Shown: piece by piece, positions 52,701-60,927 of the stretch
Layout: the number at the start of each line of letters is the position of its first letter
How positions within the stretch are numbered: the first letter of the stretch is position 1
NCBI GenBank assembly: GCA_017404505.1
Contig: JAFRCE010000004.1
Coordinates: forward strand, 80,435 to 144,434
Length of the DNA stretch: 64,000 nt
Direction of reading: 5' to 3'
DNA from: Solobacterium sp.
GTDB lineage: Bacteria > Bacillota_I > Bacilli_A > Erysipelotrichales > Erysipelotrichaceae
Translations under genes and position numbers: made by a program
The notes under the pieces: generated by a model
The model's input: the letters and a program-made list of their open reading frames with translations, nothing else
What the model was told of the DNA's origin: nothing
Databases searched by the model: none

Positions 52701-55700
52701 TCAGTCTTCCTGCTTCGCGGCTGTTTCCGCTTCCGTCTGCGGACCTTTGTATTCCACACACAGCATGGTCAGATCGTCAAACTGTTCGGCGTCTTTGACA
52801 AAGCCATCGACAGCCTTCTGAATACCGTCCAGTATTTCTTTCGGGGTCGCATCACTCATTGTGCTGAGAACCTCTTCAGCCCGTTCGACACCGAACATTT
52901 CACCGTTTTTGGCGGTCGCTTCCGGCACCCCGTCGGTATAGACGAACACCTTGGCGCCCGGCTTCAGAAGCAGTTCATACTGTTTATATTTCATGCCTTC
53001 CATGGCGCCGAGGACAAAACCGTGTTTATCCTTGAGCAGCTGGAAGCTTTCGCCCGGCTGGTAAACAAACGGATATTCATGGCCGGCATTGGCACAGACC
53101 ATTCTGCCGGTCGAGAGTTCGAGAATGCCGATCCAGGCCGTCACGAACATCTCCATGTCATTTTCATTGCAGAGAGCTTCATTTGTTCTTTCCATGATTT
53201 CTTCCGGTGAAATGCCGACCATGGCGCAGCTCTGCACGATACTCTTGGCAACCATCATATAGAGAGATGCCGGGATGCCTTTGCCGGATACGTCGGCAAT
53301 GACGAGACCGAGATGATCTTCATCAACCAGGAAGAAGTCGTAGAAGTCACCGCCGACTTCCCGGGCCGGGTCCATGGTGGCGTAAACGTCAAATTCGGTG
53401 CGGTCCGGATAAGGCGGGAACACGGTCGGCAGAACGCCGGTCTGAATGGCGGCCGCCATGTTCAGTTCGGTGGTGATGCGTTCCTTTTCCGCTTCCTCAC
53501 GGTGCTTCTTTTCCAGTTTTGCCGTGATGTAGCGGGTGTTGAAGGTGATGCCCATTACGAACAGGGCAATGATCATAAGGACGCTCAGCACATAGAACCA
53601 GGCTTCTTCGTAGAAGGCTTTGGTTTTGCTTATCGTGTAAAGTTCGGCATTGATCTGATCGTCAACATAATCGGTGATACCGACCGCGAACTCATAATCA
53701 CCGCCGCGCAGGTTCGTGTAGGTGATCGGTGTGAGGTCCCGGCGGCTGACATAGGTGAAATCATTGTCGAAACCGGTCAGCTCGTAAAAGATCGTCGGAT
53801 TGATCAGTGAGAAATTGAAGACATAACAGTAAATCGTCAGTCGCTTGACGGAACTTTCAACGGTGAAGCAGTTGATTTCATCCGGATAGACGAGCTGGCC
53901 GTCGGCTTCCAGGAAGGGAACGTTCACCCGCAGATCCAGTATGGCGTCATTGTAATTCGTGTTGATGTTGGTGCGGACGACACCGGTCGTTCCGGAAATA
54001 TAGAGGGTGCCGTCTTCCATCAGCTCACTGTAGGAGTTGGCTGTCGATATACAGGGCAGACCGCTGTCAAGATCATAATGCTTGTAGCCGAATTCCTCAA
54101 AGTTGATCAGTTTGTCGGTTTTCACGACATAGATGCCGTCGGAGGAGAATACCCAGAGGTCACCCTGTTCGTTTTCCACCAGATCAAAGTTGTTGGAGTA
54201 AGGAAACTGACCGAGATGATGGACCTGATATTCCTCGTCCAGATAGCCGATCCCGTCGCCGGAAACAAACCAGCAGATATTGCGCTTCTCATCATACTTG
54301 ATCCGCATGATGACTTCCGAGGTCAGTCCGGTTTTGGCTGTGATGCTCTGGACGCCGTGGTCGCTGATCACGCACATGCCGCCGCCGTCCGTGCCGATGA
54401 TGAGATCGTTATTGAAGCCCCGCGTGACATTCAGAACTTCGGAATTCTGGATGCCGTCAGCTTCCGTATATGAGCGCACGACCGTATCACCGTCGATGAT
54501 ACTGATACCGCCGGTGCAGGACACGGCGATCCGTCCGTCATTGCATTCGCAGATATTGCGGACACGGTCGGAAACCAGTCCGTCTTCCACCCGGAAAATG
54601 GTCAGGTCGCCATGGTCATAGCGCAGCAGGCCGGTTGAACGCCAGGTCGAGATCCAGATCCTGTCCCGGCTGTCCCGGATCACGGAACGGATACGGGTGC
54701 CTTCCAGAAATTTCAGCAGGTCACTCGCTTCATAAGGTTCACCATCGGCTGTCCTGGCCGAGGTGAGGGGAATCTCGTCGATGATATATTTATCGTCACG
54801 CACCGCGTACAGACCAGTATCGGTACCGATCAGCAGTCCGTCTTCATAGCAGCAGGTACTGTTTACCATCAGAAGCGGCAGTCCGCTGGCATTCGAGAGA
54901 TCGTAGAAACGGTTATGAACGATCTTCATGACACCCTGACGGGTGGAAGTGAACCAGAGATTGCCTTCATAGTCCTTGATCACATGACCGAGCGAGGAAA
55001 CCATCGGGACATTGCTGAGATGATGGAATTCACCGTCGAAAACGGCGCCGCTGCCGTTGCGGGCTAAGATCCAGAGGCGGTCGTCGACATACCGGATGTC
55101 CTGGATTTCGACCAGCGGTGAAACGTCGATCTGTTCCGCGTGATTCAGCCGCTCCAGCAGGCTGGCATGGAAGAAACCTTCACTGGAGGAACCAAGATAG
55201 ATATAGCCGCTGTTTTCGGGATCGGGATAAATTGAAGTGATCGAGGGGATCGGATTGTCCTCGCTTGCCAGGAAGGAAATCATCCGTCCGTTTTTAATGG
55301 TGAAAATATCACCGGCATTGGTCAGACCGTAGATCAGACCGTTGGGGTCCACCTCCAGGTCCAGAATGAATGCCGTGTCGAGACGCGGGTTGCCGGTAAC
55401 GGTCGGATGCAGATCTTTATCGATGACATACAGACCGCTGGTCGTGGCGACATAGATGTTGCCGAGCGAATCCTCGACAATGTCACGCACCGAGGCGTAG
55501 CTGAGGCCGACAAAGCCGTCGAAGAACATGTATCTTTCCTGACGCTTCAGGAAGATGCCGGCGCCGTTCGTGCCGATCCATAAGCGGCCTTTTGAGTCCG
55601 TATAAAGTGATTTGACGCTGGTGATGCCGCATTTGCTGGGATCGATGCGCTCAAAGGTATTGCCGTCATAGCGGATCAGGCCGCTGTAGGTGCCGATCCA

Positions 55701-55934
55701 GAGGAAGCCATCCGAGGATTCGGCGATGTCGGTCGCTTCCGAACACATCAGACCGTTGGAGGAATCGTAGATGACTGCCGACCAGGCATTGTCGCCAAAA
55801 GGATCGATCGCGGGTTTTTCTTCTGTTTCTTCTTCGAAAGCGCTCTGCACCGGCAGGAAAGAAAGAGCCGGAACAAGCACGCTGATGGTCAGAAGAAGAG
55901 AGAGAAGAAGGCGAAAGGATCTTTGCCAGTTCAT
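52701..55934 (-). CDS. Membrane sensor: extracytoplasmic beta-propellers plus cytoplasmic PP2C (SpoIIE/RsbU) phosphatase
   Basis: 1077 residues. A signal sequence (about 1-31) leads into many Reg_prop-type propeller repeats (GFLWIGTYSGLIRYDG, GRLWIGTNGAGIF and similar) up to about residue 670, then a Y_Y_Y-like domain (TYVSRRDLTPITYTNLRGG), one membrane helix near 790-812, a short coiled coil, and a PP2C phosphatase of the SpoIIE/RsbU type with REVGGDFYDFF, IADVSGKGIPASLYM and EQFDDLTMLCVEY. The input half is that of hybrid two-component sensors of gut bacteria, but the output is a serine phosphatase. Its target, probably a STAS anti-anti-sigma factor, is not in the window. GGAGG precedes the ATG. 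Confidence 0.88.
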   Translation of the reverse strand: MNWQRSFRLLLSLLLTISVLVPALSFLPVQSAFEEETEEKPAIDPFGDNAWSAVIYDSSNGLMCSEATDIAESSDGFLWIGTYSGLIRYDGNTFERIDPSKCGITSVKSLYTDSKGRLWIGTNGAGIFLKRQERYMFFDGFVGLSYASVRDIVEDSLGNIYVATTSGLYVIDKDLHPTVTGNPRLDTAFILDLEVDPNGLIYGLTNAGDIFTIKNGRMISFLASEDNPIPSITSIYPDPENSGYIYLGSSSEGFFHASLLERLNHAEQIDVSPLVEIQDIRYVDDRLWILARNGSGAVFDGEFHHLSNVPMVSSLGHVIKDYEGNLWFTSTRQGVMKIVHNRFYDLSNASGLPLLMVNSTCCYEDGLLIGTDTGLYAVRDDKYIIDEIPLTSARTADGEPYEASDLLKFLEGTRIRSVIRDSRDRIWISTWRSTGLLRYDHGDLTIFRVEDGLVSDRVRNICECNDGRIAVSCTGGISIIDGDTVVRSYTEADGIQNSEVLNVTRGFNNDLIIGTDGGGMCVISDHGVQSITAKTGLTSEVIMRIKYDEKRNICWFVSGDGIGYLDEEYQVHHLGQFPYSNNFDLVENEQGDLWVFSSDGIYVVKTDKLINFEEFGYKHYDLDSGLPCISTANSYSELMEDGTLYISGTTGVVRTNINTNYNDAILDLRVNVPFLEADGQLVYPDEINCFTVESSVKRLTIYCYVFNFSLINPTIFYELTGFDNDFTYVSRRDLTPITYTNLRGGDYEFAVGITDYVDDQINAELYTISKTKAFYEEAWFYVLSVLMIIALFVMGITFNTRYITAKLEKKHREEAEKERITTELNMAAAIQTGVLPTVFPPYPDRTEFDVYATMDPAREVGGDFYDFFLVDEDHLGLVIADVSGKGIPASLYMMVAKSIVQSCAMVGISPEEIMERTNEALCNENDMEMFVTAWIGILELSTGRMVCANAGHEYPFVYQPGESFQLLKDKHGFVLGAMEGMKYKQYELLLKPGAKVFVYTDGVPEATAKNGEMFGVERAEEVLSTMSDATPKEILDGIQKAVDGFVKDAEQFDDLTMLCVEYKGPQTEAETAAKQED

Positions 55935-56064
55935 TCTCTTGTCCTCCTTTCCGGCAGCAAGCCATAATACTTCTATATTATTATATAAAAAAACAGAGCG
56001 TAAAAGAACAGACAGAAATACCGGAAGAATTCCCCTGTGATATCCGGCACGTACAAGGATATAC

Positions 56065-56070
56065 TATAAT
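56065..56070 (+). promoter_or_regulatory. -10 box of the lipoprotein gene
   Basis: TATAAT about 40 bases before the lipoprotein start. The minus-strand promoter of the sensor gene lies in the same 150-base gap, where TATAATAATATAG-like bases occur on the minus strand near 55985. Confidence 0.45.
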
Positions 56071-56111
56071 AAACACAGTGAATGCATGTATTCATGCGGA
56101 AAGGACCGATT

Positions 56112-56594
56112 ATGAAAGTTATCCTGCGGCTGACAGTACTTCTGTCCGTATGTTTTCTGTTCCTGGCCGGCTGCCAGCGTCCCGGCGATCCCAATATGCC
56201 TTATGAACCGGACACACCGGCACCGGATCCGCACAGCGGCACGTTCACGGCCGAAGATTCCAGCCTGACCTTTAACGGCGACGACAGCACCGTCGAACTG
56301 GTCGTCGGTGAAAAACTGGCGGCCGCAAGCGGTCTGAAAGAGGGAAACTGCAGCGGTACCTACCGCTTCCTTTCCGGCGATCTGCCGCCGGGCGGCAGTG
56401 TGCCGGTCCGCTATGACGCGGCGCATGAATTTGAACTGACCGTTGACGGGGAAACCATGGTATGGCTGCTTGGCGAACCGGATGCCAACGGCAAAACCTT
56501 CACGGTCGGTATCGGCACAGTCAGTGAAGAAAGGATCCCGATCATCTTCCGGACGGAAAACGGATATCTGACATTTGTTTTTGAAAAGAAGTAA
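56112..56594 (+). CDS. Small lipoprotein of unknown function
   Basis: 160 residues from ATG 56112 (GGAAAGGA upstream). The signal peptide ends in the lipobox LAGC with Cys21, so it should be lipid-anchored outside the membrane. A proline-rich linker (MPYEPDTPAPDPHSG) is followed by a roughly 115-residue beta-rich domain with SGTYRFLSGDLPPGG and TVGIGTVSEERI. No named family recognised. An ATG at 56082 is in frame but lacks a ribosome-binding site. Confidence 0.7.
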   Translation: MKVILRLTVLLSVCFLFLAGCQRPGDPNMPYEPDTPAPDPHSGTFTAEDSSLTFNGDDSTVELVVGEKLAAASGLKEGNCSGTYRFLSGDLPPGGSVPVRYDAAHEFELTVDGETMVWLLGEPDANGKTFTVGIGTVSEERIPIIFRTENGYLTFVFEKK

Positions 56595-56609
56595 GAAAGT
56601 TTGTTTTTG

Positions 56610-56639
56610 TTGTAAAAGCGCCTGTTTAAGCCATATAAT
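56610..56639 (+). promoter_or_regulatory. dnaD-nth promoter
   Basis: TTGTAA (56610-56615), 18-base spacer, TATAAT (56634-56639). The 16-base leader that results has no clear Shine-Dalgarno before ATG 56663. Confidence 0.5.
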
Positions 56640-56662
56640 GAATCTTACCCACGGTAATTTTT

Positions 56663-57193
56663 ATGAAATGGTATGAACAGAAATTCGTAAATCACAGAGA
56701 CTGGATCCTCGATAACTGCCAGCTGCTCGGAATGGATGATCATGAACTGGTCATGGTAATGCTGATCGATTTTTTCAATGAGCATCATGAACCGATCTCC
56801 ATGGAGCTTCTTCATCAGAAAACCGGCATGACGCTGGATGAAGTTGACCGGACGATCTCGCTTCTGTGCGCCAAGAAATATCTCGAGATCCGCGCCTCGG
56901 CGTCCAACGTCTGTTTTTCGCTGAACGGCCTGTTTGAAACGGATGTGGCCCGCAGTGAGAGAATTCTCGATTCTTCGCTGTTCTCCGTCTTTGAAAAGGA
57001 ATTCGGCCGGACCCTCAGCAATCAGGAAATGGAGAAGATCTCCGACTGGAACCGCACGACGGATAAAAAGATGATCATCTACGCGCTGCGGGAAGCCAGT
57101 GCCTATCAGAAACTGAACGTCGCCTATATCGACCGGATCCTCACCGAATGGAAAAACAAGGGTCTGACGATCGAACAGATCGAAGAGGCATGA
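56663..57193 (+). CDS. dnaD: DnaD-family replication initiation protein
   Basis: 176 residues. The N-terminal winged-helix part (about 1-85) and the C-terminal DnaD/DnaB_2 domain (about 95-165) are present; the YxxxIxxxW signature is YIDRILTEW. DnaD works with DnaB and DnaI in loading the replicative helicase at oriC in Bacillota. Shorter than B. subtilis DnaD (about 230). It precedes nth by 1 base, the same dnaD-nth order as in Bacillus. The weak ribosome-binding site suggests low expression. Confidence 0.85.
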   Translation: MKWYEQKFVNHRDWILDNCQLLGMDDHELVMVMLIDFFNEHHEPISMELLHQKTGMTLDEVDRTISLLCAKKYLEIRASASNVCFSLNGLFETDVARSERILDSSLFSVFEKEFGRTLSNQEMEKISDWNRTTDKKMIIYALREASAYQKLNVAYIDRILTEWKNKGLTIEQIEEA

Positions 57194-57194
57194 T

Positions 57195-57836
57195 ATGGAA
57201 AAGATGACGGTTGAAGAGATCCTTGATCATCTTGAGCAGCTGTTTCCCGATGCCCATTGCGAACTAGATCACCGGAACAGTTATGAGATGGCGATCGCCG
57301 TGATCCTGTCCGCCCAGACGACCGACGCTTCCGTCAACCGGGTGACACCGGCGCTGTTTGAACGCTTTCCGGATATCGCCTCACTGGCGGCCGGCGACCG
57401 CGGGGAAATCGAGGAACTGATTTCTTCGCTCGGTCTTTACCGGGCCAAGGCCAGGTCGATCCAGGGTTTCGCCCAGGGTGTCATGGACCGCTATGACGGC
57501 GTGATTCCTCAGACGATGAAGGATCTGACTTCGCTGCCGGGAGTCGGACGCAAATGCGCCAATGTCATTCAGAGCGAATGCTTCGGCGTGCCGGCGCTGG
57601 CGGTGGACACGCATGTGACACGCATCTCGAAACGGCTGGGTCTCTGTTATCAGAAGGACGATCCGGAAACGATCGAGCGCAAGCTGAAGCGGAAGGTGCC
57701 GAAGGAGCGCTGGTCTAAGACCCATCATCAGATGATCTTTTTCGGAAGATATCTGTGCCACGCCAGAAAACCCGAATGCGGACGCTGTCCGTTTACGGCC
57801 GTCTGCCGTGAAAAGAACAAGAATTTACCAGAATGA
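57195..57836 (+). CDS. nth: Endonuclease III
   Basis: 213-residue DNA glycosylase/AP lyase for oxidised pyrimidines. Helix-hairpin-helix LPGVGRKCANVI with catalytic Lys120, catalytic Asp138 (AVDTH), and the 4Fe-4S cluster C188-x6-C195-x2-C198-x5-C204. Starts one base after dnaD. Confidence 0.95.
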   Translation: MEKMTVEEILDHLEQLFPDAHCELDHRNSYEMAIAVILSAQTTDASVNRVTPALFERFPDIASLAAGDRGEIEELISSLGLYRAKARSIQGFAQGVMDRYDGVIPQTMKDLTSLPGVGRKCANVIQSECFGVPALAVDTHVTRISKRLGLCYQKDDPETIERKLKRKVPKERWSKTHHQMIFFGRYLCHARKPECGRCPFTAVCREKNKNLPE

Positions 57837-57838
57837 TT

Positions 57839-57866
57839 CGCGGCTGAAGCAGGGCCGCTTTTCTTA
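57839..57866 (+). terminator. Weak rho-independent terminator after nth
   Basis: Stem GCGGC/GCCGC with a 9-base loop and TTTTCTT tail. Confidence 0.5.
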
Positions 57867-57903
57867 TGGCTTCCGCCCGCATGATGTAAGTGCCTGACAG
57901 ATT

Positions 57904-57912
57904 TGGTATAAT
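57904..57912 (+). promoter_or_regulatory. Extended -10 promoter of the zinc-ribbon/TPM operon
   Basis: TG-G-TATAAT, a perfect extended -10, 32 bases before ATG 57945. Confidence 0.7.
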
Positions 57913-57944
57913 GATTTCAATTATTACCGGACGGAAGGAGAGTT

Positions 57945-59576
57945 ATGTTTACTTGTCCCAGCTGCAACGGCGCCCTGAAATTTCATATTCCCAGCCAGAA
58001 GCTGAAGTGCGAGCACTGCGGCTCGTCTTTCAGCGTGGACGAATACAGCCTGGATAACAATGCCGAGGAGTCAGATTCTTTCGGCGCGTCGGTCTATACC
58101 TGTTCGAACTGCGGCGCCGAACTGATCAGCCCGGACGAAAGCATCGTCAGCTTCTGCAGCTACTGCGGCAGCGAACAGGTGCTTGCCAGCCGCCTGATCC
58201 GGCAGAAAAAGCCGCAGCGTATCATTCCGTTCCGCGTTCCCAAAAACAAAACCAAAGAAGCCTTCGCCGCCAAAGCAACCAGTGTCTACTGCGTGCCGAA
58301 GGAATACCAGGATCCCGCGTTTCTCGAAAAGTTCCGCGGCATCTATATTCCGTACTGGACCTATGACGTGAAATTCAATGACGAGATCCGGATGAAGGGT
58401 GTCAAAAGCTACCGCCGCGGTGAATTTGTCTATGAAGAGGACTATGACGTCGATCTCGGTCTGAACGGCCTGTTCGGCGGCATTCCCTACGATGCTTCGA
58501 GTGCCTTCGACGACAGTCTGGCGGATGAGATCGCGCCGTTCCACCTGAAGAATATGAAGGATTTCGATCCCGCTTATCTGGCCGGCTTCTATGCCGACCG
58601 GGCCGACGTCGAAGATACGGCTTATGAAGAAGACGTCATTGAAAGAGCCGGCAACCAGGCCATCGACGTCGCTTCGAAAAGCTGTGCGAAGAAAAATCAG
58701 ATCGATCTGAAGTTTCCTTTGAAACAGGCGGAACAGAACGAACTGCTGGGAACGGAAATCGTCGACCGGCAGGCGACGCTGTTTCCTGTCTGGTTTCTGA
58801 CCTGGCGCAAAAACGACCGGGTCGCATACGCTGTCGTCAACGGCGAGACCGGCAAGATCAGCGCCGATATTCCGGTCGATCTGAAACGTTATCTGCTGTA
58901 TACGGGACTGACGGCGGCGGTGCTGTTTCTGATATTGAACTTCTTTGTTTCGACGACCGCCCAGACGGCCCTGATGATCGCTTCGGCGCTTTCCGTGATC
59001 GCCGCCCTGACGTTCTCGGTTCAGATCCGGAAGCTGCACGATCGGGAAATGCATATCTTCGACCGCGGCTATTTCCTCTCGCGGCGTGATACGGAAATCA
59101 CGATGGCGAAAGCGGAAAAAATCCGCCGCAAGCGGATGCGCGGTTACGGCAGCCTGCCGGAGTTTCTGCAGAACACCCTGATCATTCTTCTGGTATTTGT
59201 TCTGCCGCCCGTCGTTGCTTTCTTCTTTATCCTTCTGTGTGATGAATCACCGGCCAAACGGGCGACGATCGGATCCATGATCCTGCTGGCGCCGGCTGCC
59301 TATGCCTTTGTTTCAAGTCTTGTCTATCTGCGGCATATTCATGAAAAGAGCACCGCTCTGCAGGCCTTCGCTTCCTTTTCGGCATCCCTGCTGGCGGCGG
59401 GTCTTCTGATCATGAAGCCGGTCGAGGATTACTGGTATTACATCGGCTGCGTGGCGTGTCTTGCGGCGGTGCTGCTCACCTGTATCGGCCTGCTGCAGCG
59501 CTATAATGAATACGCGACAAGAGACATCCCGGCTTTCTTTCAGCGGAAAGGAGGCGACGACAGTGAAAAAGAATAG
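57945..59576 (+). CDS. Double zinc-ribbon membrane protein
   Basis: 543 residues. Two zinc ribbons open the protein: Cys4/7/22/25 and Cys53/56/71/74. A soluble domain (about 90-300) with YIPYWTYDVKF follows, then several membrane helices: a pair at about 308-350 and four in the last 140 residues. Similar proteins (TFIIB-type zinc ribbon plus membrane region) are widespread but uncharacterised. It overlaps the TPM-domain gene by 14 bases, so the products probably act together. Strong AAGGAG before ATG 57945. Confidence 0.7.
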   Translation: MFTCPSCNGALKFHIPSQKLKCEHCGSSFSVDEYSLDNNAEESDSFGASVYTCSNCGAELISPDESIVSFCSYCGSEQVLASRLIRQKKPQRIIPFRVPKNKTKEAFAAKATSVYCVPKEYQDPAFLEKFRGIYIPYWTYDVKFNDEIRMKGVKSYRRGEFVYEEDYDVDLGLNGLFGGIPYDASSAFDDSLADEIAPFHLKNMKDFDPAYLAGFYADRADVEDTAYEEDVIERAGNQAIDVASKSCAKKNQIDLKFPLKQAEQNELLGTEIVDRQATLFPVWFLTWRKNDRVAYAVVNGETGKISADIPVDLKRYLLYTGLTAAVLFLILNFFVSTTAQTALMIASALSVIAALTFSVQIRKLHDREMHIFDRGYFLSRRDTEITMAKAEKIRRKRMRGYGSLPEFLQNTLIILLVFVLPPVVAFFFILLCDESPAKRATIGSMILLAPAAYAFVSSLVYLRHIHEKSTALQAFASFSASLLAAGLLIMKPVEDYWYYIGCVACLAAVLLTCIGLLQRYNEYATRDIPAFFQRKGGDDSEKE

Positions 59577-60327
59577 AATGATCCTGACGGTTCTGCTGTT
59601 CTTCCTGTTCCTGCTTCCGATCCGGGCGGAAACCGGCGTCTACAGCAATCCCGATACCGGTTATACGGTATACATGATGGATCAGATCGATCTGCTCAGC
59701 AGTGAGGAAGAGGAAAAACTGATCGAGGACATGAAGCCGATCACTGCCTACGGCAACGTCGCCTTCATCTCGGCCCGGGCCTATGGCGACGACACCGGCA
59801 GTTATGCCAAAGACGTCTACCGGCGGCTGATGGGCAGTCAGAGCGGCATGATCTTTGTCATCGACATGCAGAACCGCAACATCTGGATCCATGCCAACGG
59901 CCGGGTGTATCAGACCATTACCCGCGCCTATGCCAACACGATCACGGACAACATATACAGATACGCGACAAGAGGGGAATACTACGAATGCGCGAAGCAG
60001 GCATATGAACAGGCCTTCACACTTCTGGAAGGCGGCCGCATCGCCCAGCCGATGAAGTATATCACCAACGCTCTGTTTGCACTGATCACAGCCGTTCTTC
60101 TGAACTATCTTCTCGCGGCAGCTTCCCGGCGCCGGGAAAAAGCGGCGGAACCGGAAGTGTTCGGTGCCATTACAGCCGGCATTGCCGCAAGTCTTTTGAG
60201 CAAGAAAATGACAGGCCGCAGAAAGCATTATTCCCCGCAGTCCAGCGGTTCTTCCGGAGGTTCTTCGGGAGGCGGCGGAGGCGGCGGATCTTCCGGCGGC
60301 GGTGGCGGAGGAGGCCACAGTTTCTGA
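59563..60327 (+). CDS. TPM-domain protein with glycine-rich tail
   Basis: 254 residues from GTG 59563 (AAAGGAGG 8 bases upstream; 14-base overlap with the gene before). A signal peptide (LTVLLFFLFLLPIRA) leads to a TPM-like domain with YMMDQIDLLSSEEEEKL and GNVAFISARAYGDD, then a membrane helix near 165-190. The last 30 residues are almost all Gly and Ser, ending GGGGGGGHSF, the tail that TPM/YgcG-type membrane proteins carry. Function unknown; related proteins are placed in membrane-protein quality control or photosystem repair. Confidence 0.78.
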   Translation: MKKNRMILTVLLFFLFLLPIRAETGVYSNPDTGYTVYMMDQIDLLSSEEEEKLIEDMKPITAYGNVAFISARAYGDDTGSYAKDVYRRLMGSQSGMIFVIDMQNRNIWIHANGRVYQTITRAYANTITDNIYRYATRGEYYECAKQAYEQAFTLLEGGRIAQPMKYITNALFALITAVLLNYLLAAASRRREKAAEPEVFGAITAGIAASLLSKKMTGRRKHYSPQSSGSSGGSSGGGGGGGSSGGGGGGGHSF

Positions 60328-60548
60328 TGAGTGAAAATAGAAAAAACAGCGGTGTGCGCATTGATAAAAACACATCTTCCCTGGAAGCAATCAAAGCAAG
60401 GGCGCCGCACTGGATCCATCATACCCGCAATGACGAAACCTACTGGGGCGGCGTCATCTATCTGCCGGAATGCGACTGTTCCGAATGCGGCTTCACGGTC
60501 ACAAGAGAAAGGAAGCGCTGTCCGCACTGCGGCTGCCTGATGTGGTAA
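60327..60548 (+). CDS. Small zinc-ribbon protein (73 aa)
   Basis: 73 residues ending in a zinc ribbon: CDCSECGF and CPHCGCLMW supply the Cys pairs. The N-terminal half is charged and carries HHTRNDETYWGGVIYLP. It starts within the stop of the TPM gene (TGATG), so translation is coupled. A second plus-strand frame (60331-60540) is open here but has no ribosome-binding site and no Cys pattern. Confidence 0.6.
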   Translation: MSENRKNSGVRIDKNTSSLEAIKARAPHWIHHTRNDETYWGGVIYLPECDCSECGFTVTRERKRCPHCGCLMW

Positions 60549-60551
60549 AAG

Positions 60552-60755
60552 ATGGCCAATTATATTGTGATCTTTTCCGTCGTCATGGAGGTCGCGGCCT
60601 ATGCCATGATCGATCCGTTTACGACCAATTCACAGTGGCGTTCGGAATCGGAAGAAACGATTGCCAATCTGAAGAAAATGCGGAAGATCGGCATCGTTCT
60701 GGCTGTCGTCATGCTGGTGCCGCTCTTCATCGGCCTGAAGATGTTCTACGGCTGA
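60552..60755 (+). CDS. Small membrane protein (67 aa)
   Basis: 67 residues with two membrane helices (IVIFSVVMEVAAYAMI and GIVLAVVMLVPLFIGLKMF) around a charged middle (SESEETIANLKKMRK). Three bases after the zinc-ribbon gene; last gene of the module, before a terminator. Confidence 0.55.
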   Translation: MANYIVIFSVVMEVAAYAMIDPFTTNSQWRSESEETIANLKKMRKIGIVLAVVMLVPLFIGLKMFYG

Positions 60756-60778
60756 TCGGGAAAAAATGAAGTGCTGCG

Positions 60779-60812
60779 AAAGACCTGTACAGGCTGTCAC
60801 AGGTCTTTTTCC
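60779..60812 (+). terminator. Rho-independent terminator
   Basis: Stem AAGACCTGT/ACAGGTCTT with an inner ACAG/CTGT pairing and five T. Confidence 0.8.
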
Positions 60813-60927
60813 TTTCATGCACGCATCCGTTTCACCGGATTCCGTGAAAAAACAGTGATTTCAGTTGGGAAACAGCCGGATTTTCCGTACAATGAAAGCA
60901 GGAGTACTCATTAAGAGGAGGATAATT

